From: Pseudomonadales bacterium
GTDB lineage: Bacteria; Pseudomonadota; Gammaproteobacteria; Pseudomonadales; Azotimanducaceae
Length of the DNA: 64,000 nt
Assembly: GCA_022825925.1 (NCBI GenBank)
Contig: JAJDVW010000126.1
Location: forward strand, 33,318 to 97,317
Direction of reading: 5' to 3'
Positions 52,020 to 60,294 of the stretch are shown piece after piece. The position numbers were made by a program, and so were the translations under genes. Every line of letters begins with the position of its first letter. The stretch's first letter is position 1. Below the pieces are notes generated by a model. That model was given only the letters and a program-made list of their open reading frames with translations, searched no databases and was not told the origin of the DNA.

Positions 52020-52882
52020 TCGGCCCGCACGCGCCCCTGTTCGCGCATCTCCTGCCGGAACGCGCGGCGCTCGGCTCCCATCGCGGCGAGCCGGGCCACG
52101 TCTTCCGGGCGGATCTCCATGTAGCGGTCGCGCCAGCCTTCGTCGGCGCTCCAGCGGTAGGGGGTCCGGACGACCGTGCCAGGGCTGGAAGCCGATTCGA
52201 ACAGACCGAGACCCGTGGCGACGACCGCCCGCTGCATGTCCGCGTCGTAAGGACGGCCACAGGGATTGCCGAGGGGGAAATCCGTGAACACGAACCGCGG
52301 CACGCCGCAGTGCTCGACGATGTCCAGCGCCGATCCCAGGATGACGGTCGGAATGCCGGCCTCCTCGAGGTGCCGCGCGACCAGACTCACGGTCTGGTGG
52401 CAGACGGGTCACAACGGGACGAGCAGGGCGATGTCGGCCCCGTCCTCGCGGCAGCGCGCGAGGATCTCGGGCGCGTCCTTCGTCATCGTGCGCCGCTGGC
52501 TGTACTCGGTCGGCACGCAGTGGAACCGCGACGCGACGCGTCCCAGCCGGCCTTCGGATACCAGTTCCGAGAGCCGGTCGATCGGGAAGTAGGAGTTGAG
52601 GTCGTCGAGATGGGTCGCCCGCTTGTCCCACGAGAGATCGTTGCCGAAGAGCCGCTCGGGCGGCTCGGCGGTCTCGCCGGACGCGACGAGGCGTGGGTCC
52701 GTGGCCTGCCGGTCGTAGAGCGCCGCGGTCGTGATGAGCGCGAGCGTCGACTCCGCGACGGGCTTCTTGAGCGCCGTGAACGGCGTGTCTTCGAAGTGGG
52801 CCCACGCGTAGGCTTTCTCGAACCCCTGCGCCGCGTAGTAGCGGCGCGTGCGGTCCATGTAGGGTACGGGTTGTGCGGTCAT
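52016..52882 (-). CDS. Second selenoprotein of the GrdB-like family; in-frame TGA read as Sec158
   Basis: The frame from ATG 52882 runs to a TGA at 52411-52409 and then stays open in the same frame to 52016. Around it is IALLVPL-U-PVCHQTVSLV, again a UxxC motif. Upstream LDDLNSYFPIDRLSELVSEG and downstream VPRFVFTDFPLGNPCGRPYD align with the protein at 34145-35302. A 6-bp hairpin starts 12 nt after the TGA. The product is 288 residues, about 100 shorter at the C-terminus than its paralogue. Overlap with the serine hydrolase suggests one transcript. Sec decoding is inferred and would require selA, selB, selC and selD elsewhere in the genome. Confidence 0.82.
52381..52397 (-). promoter_or_regulatory. 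SECIS-like hairpin of the second selenoprotein
   Basis: On the minus strand CCAGAC-CGTGA-GTCTGG forms a perfect 6-bp stem with a 5-nt loop. The loop starts 17 nt after the TGA, the same spacing as in the first selenoprotein gene. The loop is CGUGA, lacking GGU but having GU. Confidence 0.6.
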
Positions 52883-53013
52883 CTCCGTGATGATACCCGG
52901 GTCGCGACGCGACGGTCCGGCGGGTCTCCGTACAAAGCGCCGACAGATGCCGGGCGAGCCGAGGGCACTTACCTTCGCCAGGGTCTCCGCTGACCACGCA
53001 GTGATTCAGTCGC

Positions 53014-53035
53014 CCGCACGGTCCCGGCCGTGCGG
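53014..53035. terminator. GC-rich hairpin between brnA and the selenoprotein gene
   Basis: CCGCACGG at 53014-53021 pairs with CCGTGCGG at 53028-53035, 6-nt loop. It lies 24 nt after the brnA stop on the minus strand. No T-run follows, so intrinsic termination is uncertain. Confidence 0.35.
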
Positions 53036-53058
53036 TCTAGATTAGTACTACACCTGGC

Positions 53059-53301
53059 TTAGCTGGCGTCTCTAATTTCCTCCCGGACGATGCGCCGTAA
53101 CCTCGTCTCGAGTTCGTCGTTCGCGAGGTAGTCGCGCAAGGCTTGATTGATGGCCGTCTGGTAGCCGCGGCCGGTGTCTTTCGCGCGCGCTCGGAACGCG
53201 GCCAGGATATCGCCATCGATGAGGATGGTGATCCGCATCTTGCCCTGGTGCCTGACAGCCGGGCCCCGGGTGGCATCGGTGAAGTCATAGTCCTCTCGCA
53301 T
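53059..53301 (-). CDS. brnA: BrnA-type antitoxin (ribbon-helix-helix)
   Basis: The 80-residue protein starts MREDYDFTDATRGPAVRHQG and then KMRITILIDGDILAAFRARA, the beta strand and helix of BrnA RHH antitoxins, and GRGYQTAINQALRDYLAND. BrnA dimers bind the operator and hold BrnT toxin. Only a fragment of brnT remains upstream, so this is an orphan antitoxin. It may still act as a DNA-binding regulator. Confidence 0.85.
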   Translation of the reverse strand: MREDYDFTDATRGPAVRHQGKMRITILIDGDILAAFRARAKDTGRGYQTAINQALRDYLANDELETRLRRIVREEIRDAS

Positions 53302-53385
53302 AGGCCTCGGTCTCTCTGCGTGTGGAGGGTCGTGCGGAGATGAGTCTGACCCTGTCTCCGCGATAGGTGTACACGAGGCTCCTGA
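53289..53385 (-). pseudogene. brnT: brnT toxin, 3' fragment
   Basis: A frame reads SLVYTYRGDRVRLISARPST then RRETEAYARGL and stop, the C-terminal strands and helix of the BrnT RNase toxin, including the RxxSARxAxxxE-like core. The first 60 or so residues are missing, and the fragment abuts the SDR gene stop at 53402. The stop overlaps the brnA start region as in intact brnTA operons. Confidence 0.7.
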
Positions 53386-53401
53386 AAGGTTCTGCGGCGC
53401 G

Positions 53402-54274
53402 TTACCGAGACGGGCCGGACAAGTCCCTGTGCAACGCGGCAGACAGGCGTGCAGGGAGCGCAGGATATGTGTCGTTCGCCACGGCTTCGGCGCGCTCGGC
53501 GGCGAGTTGGGCGACCTCCGGATGAGAGAAGACATAGAAACGTTCGTTCCGGATGCCGTCGATCACGGCGCCCGCCACGTCTCGCGGCGCCATCGCGTCG
53601 GGCAGTTGTCGTCCGTAGCGGGCCCGCAGCGCGCCGGCGACGCCCCTGCTCTCGCGTTCCGGAGCGAGGCTGCCGGGCCGGTTCCGGGCCGCGTCGAGCA
53701 CGCGCGTGTTGACGCCACCCGGGCATAGCACCGACACGCGGATGGGAGCTCCCTGTTCCTCGAGTTCCTGCGCCAGCGTCTCGGAAATGGCCAGCACCGC
53801 ATGCTTGCTCGCGTGGTACACGCCGACGAACGCCCGTGCCGTGAAGGCGGCTTCGGATGCGGTGTTGACGACGTGCGCCGGTTCGCCCTGGGAGAGCAGC
53901 CGCGGCACAAAGGCGCGCAGCATGTTGGCGACGCCCAGGACGTTCACCGAGAAGAGCCACCGCCAGTCATCCGGGTCCTGGTCCCACACCGGCGCGAAGC
54001 GGCCGATGACACCCGCGTTGTTGCAGAGTACGTGCACCCCGCCAAAGCGTTCCCAAGCTGCTTCTGCGAGGCGCTCGCAGGAGGACGGGTCCGTGACGTC
54101 GCAATGCACGGCGGCGATGTCCGAAGACTCCGCCGCGAGGGCCTCAATCCCGGCCTTGTCGACGTCGGCCGCCACCACGCGCATGTCCTCGGCGAGCATG
54201 CGCAGAACGAGTGCCCGGCCGATGCCGCTGGCGGCTCCGGTGACGACGCCGGTCCTGCCCGTGAGGTCTTTCAT
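53402..54274 (-). CDS. Short-chain dehydrogenase/reductase
   Basis: The 290-residue protein has GVVTGAASGIGRALVLRML (TGxxxGxG), NNAGVIGRF and a catalytic Tyr/Lys in GVYHASKHAVLAI, with the Ser in VVNTASEAAF. SDRs of this type oxidise or reduce alcohols with NAD(P). In this operon it could serve as the cis-dihydrodiol dehydrogenase, between the Rieske dioxygenase and the ring-cleaving enzyme. Sequence alone does not confirm that. ATGA overlap with the GST stop. Confidence 0.85.
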   Translation of the reverse strand: MKDLTGRTGVVTGAASGIGRALVLRMLAEDMRVVAADVDKAGIEALAAESSDIAAVHCDVTDPSSCERLAEAAWERFGGVHVLCNNAGVIGRFAPVWDQDPDDWRWLFSVNVLGVANMLRAFVPRLLSQGEPAHVVNTASEAAFTARAFVGVYHASKHAVLAISETLAQELEEQGAPIRVSVLCPGGVNTRVLDAARNRPGSLAPERESRGVAGALRARYGRQLPDAMAPRDVAGAVIDGIRNERFYVFSHPEVAQLAAERAEAVANDTYPALPARLSAALHRDLSGPSR

Positions 54275-55059
54275 GATGCTAGGTGCTGGCGCATCTCCTC
54301 CCAGGCCGCCGCGCCCCGGGCGCGAATCGCGTCGCGCTGGGGTTCGGCCACCGCGTCGAGGACGGCTTCCCGGTAGGACGGACGCGCCGCCATGCGGTCG
54401 AACCAGGCGCGCAGCCTGGGCTTGCCGTCCGCCAGGGCGTCGATCCCGAAGGTCATCACCTCGTTCGCGTAGGGGAGGATGGCGAGGTCGGCGAGGCTCG
54501 GCGCATCGCCCGCGAAGTACTCCCGGTCGGCAAGGGCCGTCTCCCACTTCTCGGTCGCGGCGACGAACACCTTGAGGCCCGCTCCCACCTCCGGGGCCGC
54601 GTAGCCCTGGTCGAAGATCTGGAGCTGCCGGGCGACGCGTTTCGGGTCCGGGTGCCGGGCGAGGTTGGCGCGGACCTGGTCGGGGTCCTGTTGCCGCAGG
54701 CGGTCCAGCGACAGGATCGGCCACGCCACGGCGCCGTTGGCGGGGTGCAGTTCCTCGTCGATGAACTTGGTCCACTTGCGCATCTCGACGCGCGCGGCCG
54801 GAGCGTCGGGCTTCAGCGGAGGCGACGGGTACTTGTCGTCCAGGTACTCGTTGATGAGGGTCGATTCGACGATCACCGTGCCGTCGTCCACCAGCGTGGG
54901 GACGACGCCCTTGGGGTTCAGGGCGAGGTAGTCCGGTTCGAGGTTCGCCTTGGTGCCGAGATTGACCGGCACGCTCTCGGCCGGCACGCCCTTCTCCCCG
55001 AGGCAGAGCCGCACCTTGATGCAGCAGGGGGAAACGGCGGCGTCGTAGAGCTGCAGCAT
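54271..55059 (-). CDS. Glutathione S-transferase-like protein
   Basis: The 262-residue protein has an N-terminal thioredoxin-like domain (LQLYDAAVSPCCIKVRLCLG, LNPKGVVPTLVDDGTVIVES with the cis-Pro and glutathione-binding Glu-Ser) and an all-alpha C-terminal domain (FAGDAPSLADLAILPYANEV). It lies in the aromatic degradation operon, as bphK does in biphenyl clusters, where GSTs remove halogen or protect from electrophiles. It has a CC pair at the first helix in place of a single Ser/Cys. Start at 55059; gap 52 nt to the upstream gene. Confidence 0.85.
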   Translation of the reverse strand: MLQLYDAAVSPCCIKVRLCLGEKGVPAESVPVNLGTKANLEPDYLALNPKGVVPTLVDDGTVIVESTLINEYLDDKYPSPPLKPDAPAARVEMRKWTKFIDEELHPANGAVAWPILSLDRLRQQDPDQVRANLARHPDPKRVARQLQIFDQGYAAPEVGAGLKVFVAATEKWETALADREYFAGDAPSLADLAILPYANEVMTFGIDALADGKPRLRAWFDRMAARPSYREAVLDAVAEPQRDAIRARGAAAWEEMRQHLAS

Positions 55060-55111
55060 CGGGTTCTCCGTCGTCTGGCGGCGCCCTCCCGGGGGCGCGG
55101 ATGCGGGCGGG

Positions 55112-56029
55112 TCAGGAAGCGGCCTGGCGGCGGTCGCCGTAGCGGCCGCCCTCGGGACGCAGGTGCCCCCACTCGCTGATCACGGTGAAGCGTTCCACCT
55201 GGTCGACCTCGTCGTCGACCGTGCGCGCCCCGTACCCGTACTCGAACAGCCAGCCGCTCGGCGAATGCAGGTAGAACGAGATCATCTTGTCGTTCGGGTG
55301 CTTGCCGATGGTGGTGTCGGCGATGCCGCGCTCGAAGCAGATGTCGTAGGTGGAGCCGACGTCGTCGAGGTTGGTGACCTGCAGCATGATGTGTCCGAGG
55401 CGCTTGCCGCGGCCGGCGCCGCTGCCGAAGCCGATGGAGTGGTGGCGTGGATTGCAGTGGAGGAAAAGGATCCGCATGGTGCGTTCCCCGACCGGCCGCT
55501 CGATGTAGTCGGAGACGCGCATGCCGAGGACTTCCCGGTAGAAGACCTGGCTCGCCTCGTAGTCGTCGACGGAGATGACCATGTGGCCGAGGCCCTGGTC
55601 GTCCGTCACGAAACCGCGCACGGGACGCGGCGAGTGAAACGGGTTCGCGTAGTCCATGAGGGGCGAGTGGGAGATCTCGGTGGTCACGCCGCTCGGGTCG
55701 CTCAGCGTGATCAGGTCCGCGACGCGACGCGTCCGCGCCAGGTCGGCGCCGCCTTCGGAGAAGGCGACCCCGTGCTCGCCGAGCCGCGCCCGAACGGCGT
55801 CGAGGGCCGCGTCGTTGGCCACCTGCCAGCCGATGTACATGAGGTCGTCCGCGGGGTCCGGGTGCACGGCGATGCGGTAGTGGTTCTTGTCGTGGCGCAG
55901 GAACAGCGTGCCGTCCTCGCCGCGCTCGTGGATGGCGACGCCGAGCACGTTGGTGGCGAATTCCTCCCAGGCCGGCAGGTCCGACGCGCCCACGCCGATG
56001 TATCCGAGTCGTTCGACTGCGCCTGCCAT
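55112..56029 (-). CDS. Type I extradiol ring-cleavage dioxygenase (VOC; BphC-like)
   Basis: The 305-residue protein has two VOC domains. The N-terminal one is non-metal (VERLGYIGVGASDLPAWEEF). The C-terminal one carries the iron ligands: GLGHMVISVDDYEASQ (His), KRLGHIMLQVTNLDDVGSTY (His) and the Glu in GWLFEYGYGARTVDDEV. Length and layout match 2,3-dihydroxybiphenyl or catechol 2,3-dioxygenases that open the ring meta to the diol. It is 14 nt after the beta subunit gene. The exact substrate is not predictable. Confidence 0.88.
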   Translation of the reverse strand: MAGAVERLGYIGVGASDLPAWEEFATNVLGVAIHERGEDGTLFLRHDKNHYRIAVHPDPADDLMYIGWQVANDAALDAVRARLGEHGVAFSEGGADLARTRRVADLITLSDPSGVTTEISHSPLMDYANPFHSPRPVRGFVTDDQGLGHMVISVDDYEASQVFYREVLGMRVSDYIERPVGERTMRILFLHCNPRHHSIGFGSGAGRGKRLGHIMLQVTNLDDVGSTYDICFERGIADTTIGKHPNDKMISFYLHSPSGWLFEYGYGARTVDDEVDQVERFTVISEWGHLRPEGGRYGDRRQAAS

Positions 56030-56042
56030 ATTCGTCCTCTGG

Positions 56043-56606
56043 TCAGAAAAAGATGCTGAGGTTCTGCGCGTTGATGACCACGAAGTCCGGCACGATCTTG
56101 CGCCGGACGATCTGGAAGGAGCCGTTCCCCTCTCGTTGCCCGGAGCGTTGCCCGGAGTTGACGCGGAGCACGTCCTCGCGCATGCCGGAGAAGAAGTCCT
56201 CGTCCTCGCCGACGCCTTCGTTGCGGGAGCGGTAGGCGAGGAAGGCGGACCTGGCGACGATCTCCCCGGGTGCCTCGCCGTCCTCGGCCTCGACGTTCGA
56301 GATGAAGTGGCGCGTGCGGGACGGCGGATCCTCGGCCCAGGCCATGCCTGTCTTCAGCCGATCGATGCGGCGCCGGAGCATGCGGTGGTTGTCCTCGAAG
56401 TAGGCGAGGCCGCTCTCGTCCTCCACCTCGGCGTCCACCGGCCACTGCTCGGCCGTCCCGTCGCGCAGGCGGTTGTACCGGGTCGGCATCCAGTACAGGC
56501 AGTCTTCCGTGAACAGCTCGAACCACTCGTCGAAACGCCGCTCGTCGAGCAGCCGCGCCTCGCGGTAGAGGAACTGCTGAACCGCGATCAGCCGTTCCAG
56601 CTCCAA
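56043..56606 (-). CDS. Aromatic-ring-hydroxylating dioxygenase beta subunit
   Basis: The 187-residue protein matches the NTF2-like beta subunit of Rieske dioxygenases: VQQFLYREARLLDERRFDEW, YWMPTRYNRLRDGTA, RTRHFISNVEAED and NGSFQIVRRKIVPDF. The beta subunits assemble alpha3beta3 and shape stability. The start is TTG at 56606 (MELERLIAVQQF), 2 nt after the alpha stop; no other start fits. Adjacent to the alpha subunit, so the complex is complete apart from the electron-transfer proteins, which are not in the window. Confidence 0.88.
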   Translation of the reverse strand: MELERLIAVQQFLYREARLLDERRFDEWFELFTEDCLYWMPTRYNRLRDGTAEQWPVDAEVEDESGLAYFEDNHRMLRRRIDRLKTGMAWAEDPPSRTRHFISNVEAEDGEAPGEIVARSAFLAYRSRNEGVGEDEDFFSGMREDVLRVNSGQRSGQREGNGSFQIVRRKIVPDFVVINAQNLSIFF

Positions 56607-56608
56607 GG

Positions 56609-57904
56609 TCAGCCCTCCCGGGCGATGACGCGCAGGACGGGCTCGCTCCGGCCGGTCATCTGTTCCAGCCAGCGGCGGTAGAAGCTGCGCTGGACCACCT
56701 CGGACGTCGCGCGGCCCACGTGCTGGCCCGGCAATCCCGGGATGTTCCACTCGTGTCCGACGCCCATCTGGTAGTTGAAGGACTCGCGGCCCATCACCGG
56801 CTTGTTCGACGAGGCGGCGCAGCCCGTCCAGTTCTCGCCGTCGTCCTGCTCGAGCAGGCCGCTCGGGCCGAACGAGTTCGTGTACATGCGCTTCATGGCG
56901 TCCTTGACTTCGCGCGGCGCGGCGGCGTCCACGAGGCAGTAGGACCAGACCTCGGTCTGGTCCGGGCCGCGCGGATGGTACTGCCGGATCGTGTAGCTGC
57001 CGGGGATCCAGCCGAAGTTCGGAAACACGTTGCCCGCGATGAAGTGCACCCGGCCCTTGTCGGGGCCGAGCAGCTTCGCCGTCCGGGCCTCGGTCTCCTC
57101 GAAGTACTCGGTCAGGATCCGCGGCTGGTGCTGGGCGCCCATCCACCGCCTCCCCGGCTTGTACCGGTACGCGCACAGCGTGTGCCCGGTCTCGGCGGAG
57201 ATCTGCAGCCGGTTGTCGTCCTCGTCGAACTGGTTCGGGTTCTGGTTGAGCTTCGCGGAGGAGCCGTGCGCGAACGCCACGTGGTACCAGTCGCCGGCGT
57301 TGTTGTCGCAGGCGAGCTTCCAGTTCGCGCGCACGATCCACTTGTGGATGCCGGGGATGAGCTCCGTCCCGCCCTCGCGTTCGAGCACGAGGTCCATGTA
57401 CCAGGCCATGTCGCCGAGGTAGTCCCGGAGGCTCGGCGCGGCGGCGGCGAAGGTGGCGAAGATGAGGCCCCGGTAGGAGTCCACCTGCGCGGCCTGGATG
57501 AGGCCGTTCCGCGACAGGTCGATCTCGTCGTAGTACCCCTCCTTGCGCCGGGGGACACCGATGAGTTCGCCGTTCGCGTTGTAGGTCCAGGAGTGGTAGG
57601 GGCAGGAGAAACGCTTGGTGTTGCCGCGGTCCGCCCGGCACACGCGCATGCCCCGGTGCCGGCAACTGTTGACGAGGGCGTGCAGCGCGCCGTCGAGGCC
57701 GCGCGTGACGATGACGGCCTCCTCCCCCATGTAGGTGGTGAAGAAGTCGCCCGGCTCGCGGACCTGGCTCTCGTGGCCCAGGAACATCCAGCAGCGCTTG
57801 AAGATGCGCTCCTGCTCCGCCGCGTGGATCTCGGGGTCCCGGAACGCCTGGCGACTGACCCAGGTGTAGTCGTCGGCCACGAGCTGCGCGAAGTCCACTG
57901 CCAT
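56609..57904 (-). CDS. Rieske aromatic-ring-hydroxylating dioxygenase alpha subunit
   Basis: The 431-residue protein has a Rieske site split as CRHRGMRVC and CPYHSWTYN (CxH with CxxH). The mononuclear iron ligands are in LACDNNAGDWYHVAFAHGSS (two His and the bridging Asp), with the third Asp or Glu ligand further on. It inserts both atoms of O2 into an aromatic ring to give a cis-dihydrodiol. ATG at 57904 is preferred over 57940. It heads the operon with the beta subunit, extradiol dioxygenase, GST and SDR, ordered as in biphenyl or related catabolic clusters. A promoter and an IS lie directly upstream. Confidence 0.93.
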   Translation of the reverse strand: MAVDFAQLVADDYTWVSRQAFRDPEIHAAEQERIFKRCWMFLGHESQVREPGDFFTTYMGEEAVIVTRGLDGALHALVNSCRHRGMRVCRADRGNTKRFSCPYHSWTYNANGELIGVPRRKEGYYDEIDLSRNGLIQAAQVDSYRGLIFATFAAAAPSLRDYLGDMAWYMDLVLEREGGTELIPGIHKWIVRANWKLACDNNAGDWYHVAFAHGSSAKLNQNPNQFDEDDNRLQISAETGHTLCAYRYKPGRRWMGAQHQPRILTEYFEETEARTAKLLGPDKGRVHFIAGNVFPNFGWIPGSYTIRQYHPRGPDQTEVWSYCLVDAAAPREVKDAMKRMYTNSFGPSGLLEQDDGENWTGCAASSNKPVMGRESFNYQMGVGHEWNIPGLPGQHVGRATSEVVQRSFYRRWLEQMTGRSEPVLRVIAREG

Positions 57905-57938
57905 TGCCACCTTCCCCCAAACGATGGAGTGACCAAGC

Positions 57939-57968
57939 ATTATGGTATGGGAGTGCGCGGATTGTCCA
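57939..57968 (-). promoter_or_regulatory. Sigma-70-like promoter candidate of the Rieske operon
   Basis: On the minus strand TGGACA (57968-57963) and CATAAT (57944-57939) are separated by 18 nt, and the -10 lies 34 nt upstream of the alpha subunit ATG. It lies between the IS end (57985) and the operon, so it survived insertion. Confidence 0.45.
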
Positions 57969-58074
57969 AGAGCCGCAGGCCGTCGGGTGCACGTCAGATT
58001 TGAGAGGGATTGGTGCTGTTGGGGCTGCTGGCTGGCGCTGAGCGGAGGCGTCTGACATACTTTCCATATATCAG

Positions 58075-58503
58075 ATGCCGGGAGCCGCCATGCCGGAAAC
58101 GAACCTCGACAGTCTCCTCGGGCGCCGACGGACGCTGCTCGACGACATCGCCGCGATCGGCGACCTGCGCCCGGGGTCGCTGAAGGCGCGCTTCCGCAAG
58201 TGCGGCAAGCCCAACTGCCATTGCGCCGCGGACGATCATCCGGGCCATGGACCGCAATGGAGCGTGTCGCGCGTCGTGCAGGGCAAGATGCACAGTCGCG
58301 CGGTGCCGCCGTGGGCCTTGGCGGAGGCCCGCCGGCAGGTGGAGGAGTGCCACCGGCTGCGCCGCCTGACGGCGGAACTGATAGAGGTCAGCGGCGCGAT
58401 ATGCGAACGCCGCGTGGCCGAGCGCCGCCCGGCCGAGTCGGGAAAAAGGGGGCGCCCGAGGACACGCTCGGGGCCGAACTCGGGGCCGAACTCGAGCGCC
58501 TGA
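58075..58503 (+). CDS. ISKra4-like upstream ORF (DUF6788-type)
   Basis: The 142-residue protein has RPGSLKARFRKCGKPNCHCA, where CGKPNCHCA is characteristic of the small first ORF of such elements, followed by GPQWSVSRVVQGKMHSRA and PPWALAEARRQVEECHRLRR. It may help transposase recruitment or be the N-terminus of a fused product. Its end overlaps the second ORF across the heptamer GGGAAAA (58440-58446, read G GGA AAA), a canonical minus-1 slippage site. Confidence 0.7.
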   Translation: MPGAAMPETNLDSLLGRRRTLLDDIAAIGDLRPGSLKARFRKCGKPNCHCAADDHPGHGPQWSVSRVVQGKMHSRAVPPWALAEARRQVEECHRLRRLTAELIEVSGAICERRVAERRPAESGKRGRPRTRSGPNSGPNSSA

Positions 58504-59776
58504 TCGGCGCGGCGGCGGGCGACTTCCAGGCGCTGGAGACGGCGGCGCGGCGGGTCGCCCTTCGGTTCGCGGCGAAGGCCGTGGCGGCGCACTTCGACGC
58601 CGACCGCTCGGACGAGGCCGGCGCGCACCTGCCCTGCGACTGCGGCGCCATGGCGCGCCGTGCGGGGCGGCGCGCCAAGACCTTCACGACGGCGTTGGGC
58701 GAGATGCCGCTGGAACGCGCCTGGCATCAGTGCGACGCCTGCGGCCACGGCTTCGCGCCGCGCGACCGGGAACTCGGCTTCGGCAACGGCGCGCCGTCGC
58801 CGGCGGTGCTGCGCATGGTCGGCATGGCGGCGGCACGGGTGAGCTTCGCCAGCGCCAGCGGCCTGTTGCGCGACTTGGCCGGACTGGACATCGACCCGAA
58901 GACGGTGGAGCGCCATGCCGAGGCGCTGGGCCGCACGGTCGCGGACGACGAGCGCGAGGTCGTCGAACCCGAGCCGTGCGCCGCGGACACCCTCCATCTC
59001 GGCCTCGACGGCACCGGCGTGCCGGTGCGCAAGGCCGACACCGCGGGTCGCCCGGGCAAGCAGCCGGACGGCACCGCCAAGACCCGCGAGGCCAAGCTCG
59101 CCGTGGTCTGGTCCGCCGCGACGAACGCCGCGGACGGCGCGCCCGTGCGCGACCCGGACTCGGTCAGCTACAACGCCGCCATCGAAAGCGTCGCCGTGCG
59201 CGACACGGACACCGCCTACCCGCCGTTCGTCCACCGCGTGCTGCGCGAGACCCAACGGCGCCGCTTCGACCAGGCGCCGCGCCGCGTCGTGCTCGGCGAC
59301 GGCGCCGCCTGGATCTGGAACCTCGCCGACGAGCACTTCCCCGGCGCCATCCAGATCGTCGACATCTTCCACGCCAAGGAACACCTGTTCGAGGTCGCCA
59401 AGGCCCTCCATGGCGCCGACACCGACCTCGCCCGCCAATGGGGCAAGCAGCGCCGCGACGAACTCGACCACGGCCGCCTCGACGACCTGCTCGCCGCCCT
59501 GCGCGGTCGCGCCGCAACCTGCGAGGACGCCGCCAGGTGCGCCGACTACATCGCCCGCAACCGCCAACGCATGAACTACCCCGCGTTCCGCGCCGCCGGC
59601 CCGTGCGTCGCCACCGGCGTCGTCGAGGGCGCGTCGGCGGGCGCCTCAAGCGCGCCGGCATGCACTGGAGCGTCGACGGCGCCAATGCCATCCTCGCTCT
59701 GCGATGCGCCGTCCTCGGCGACCGCTTCGACGACTTCTGGGAGCGCCGCGCAGCCAAAAAGACCGTCGCAAAATGA
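58441..59776 (+). pseudogene. ISKra4-like transposase, frameshifted near its C-terminus
   Basis: The transposase frame follows the slippage site: GAELERLIGAAAGDFQALET, HLPCDCGAMARRAGRRAKTF, HQCDACGHGFAPRDRELGFG (zinc-ribbon-like Cys pairs). The catalytic core region has LHLGLDGTGVPVRKADTAGR, RVVLGDGAAWIWNLADEHFP and IVDIFHAKEHLFEVAKAL. After VATGVVEG near 59630 the frame shifts; the expected C-terminus GGRLKRAGMHWSVDGANAIL lies in another frame to 59776. That Glu/Asp-containing tail carries the last catalytic acid, so this copy is likely immobile. Confidence 0.75.
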
Positions 59777-59892
59777 ACCTCATCTCACAAATCTGACGTG
59801 CACCCCCACCGTTTTCGGGCCGGTCGGAGCCGTTTGCGCGCGCCAGCGAATCGTGGCGATAATCGCCCTCCCACGACCCCCGGAGAGCGCCG

Positions 59893-60288
59893 ATGGCAAA
59901 GGCCGTTCACACGATGATCCGCGTGCAGGAACTGGACCGCTCGATCGACTTCTACGACCGGGCTTTCGGCCTCCAGGTGGCCGAGCGGCTGGACTTCGAC
60001 GACTTCACCCTGGTGTACCTGCGCAACGCCGAGAACGACTTCGAGATCGAGTTGACCTGGAACGCCGACCAGGAGGGGGCCTACACCCACGGCAGCGGGT
60101 ACGGCCACGTCGCGCTGGTGGTCGACGACTGCGCGGCCGAGCGGGAGCGCTTCGAGGCGGAAGGGTTCGGTCCCCGGCCCGTCAGCGAACTGCACCGGGA
60201 CGGCGCCCTGCTCGCCCGGTTCTTCTTCGTCGAAGACCCGGACGGCTACAAGATCGAGGTCCTGGAGCGCCACGGGCGGTACATGTAG
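59893..60288 (+). CDS. gloA: Lactoylglutathione lyase (glyoxalase I)-like protein
   Basis: At 131 residues, it has the glyoxalase I layout: HTMIRVQELDRSIDFYDRAF with the first metal ligand His, NDFEIELTWN (Glu), GYGHVALVVDD (His) and FFFVEDPDGYKIEVLERHG (Glu). All four metal ligands are visible. It converts the methylglyoxal-glutathione hemithioacetal to lactoylglutathione. Length is normal. It depends on glutathione (gshA in this window). Confidence 0.9.
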   Translation: MAKAVHTMIRVQELDRSIDFYDRAFGLQVAERLDFDDFTLVYLRNAENDFEIELTWNADQEGAYTHGSGYGHVALVVDDCAAERERFEAEGFGPRPVSELHRDGALLARFFFVEDPDGYKIEVLERHGRYM

Positions 60289-60294
60289 CGCCCA

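Larger units (their letters stand above)
57985..59805 (+). mobile_element. Insertion sequence, ISKra4-like, with 22-bp terminal inverted repeats
   Basis: The left end (57985-58006) and right end (59784-59805) are inverted copies differing at one position by eye, opening GGGTGCACGTCAGATT. Inside are a short upstream ORF and the long transposase ORF. The 1821-bp element lies about 80 bp upstream of the Rieske alpha subunit start. I do not see a convincing target duplication. The family assignment rests on the two-ORF structure and transposase motifs. Confidence 0.72.
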
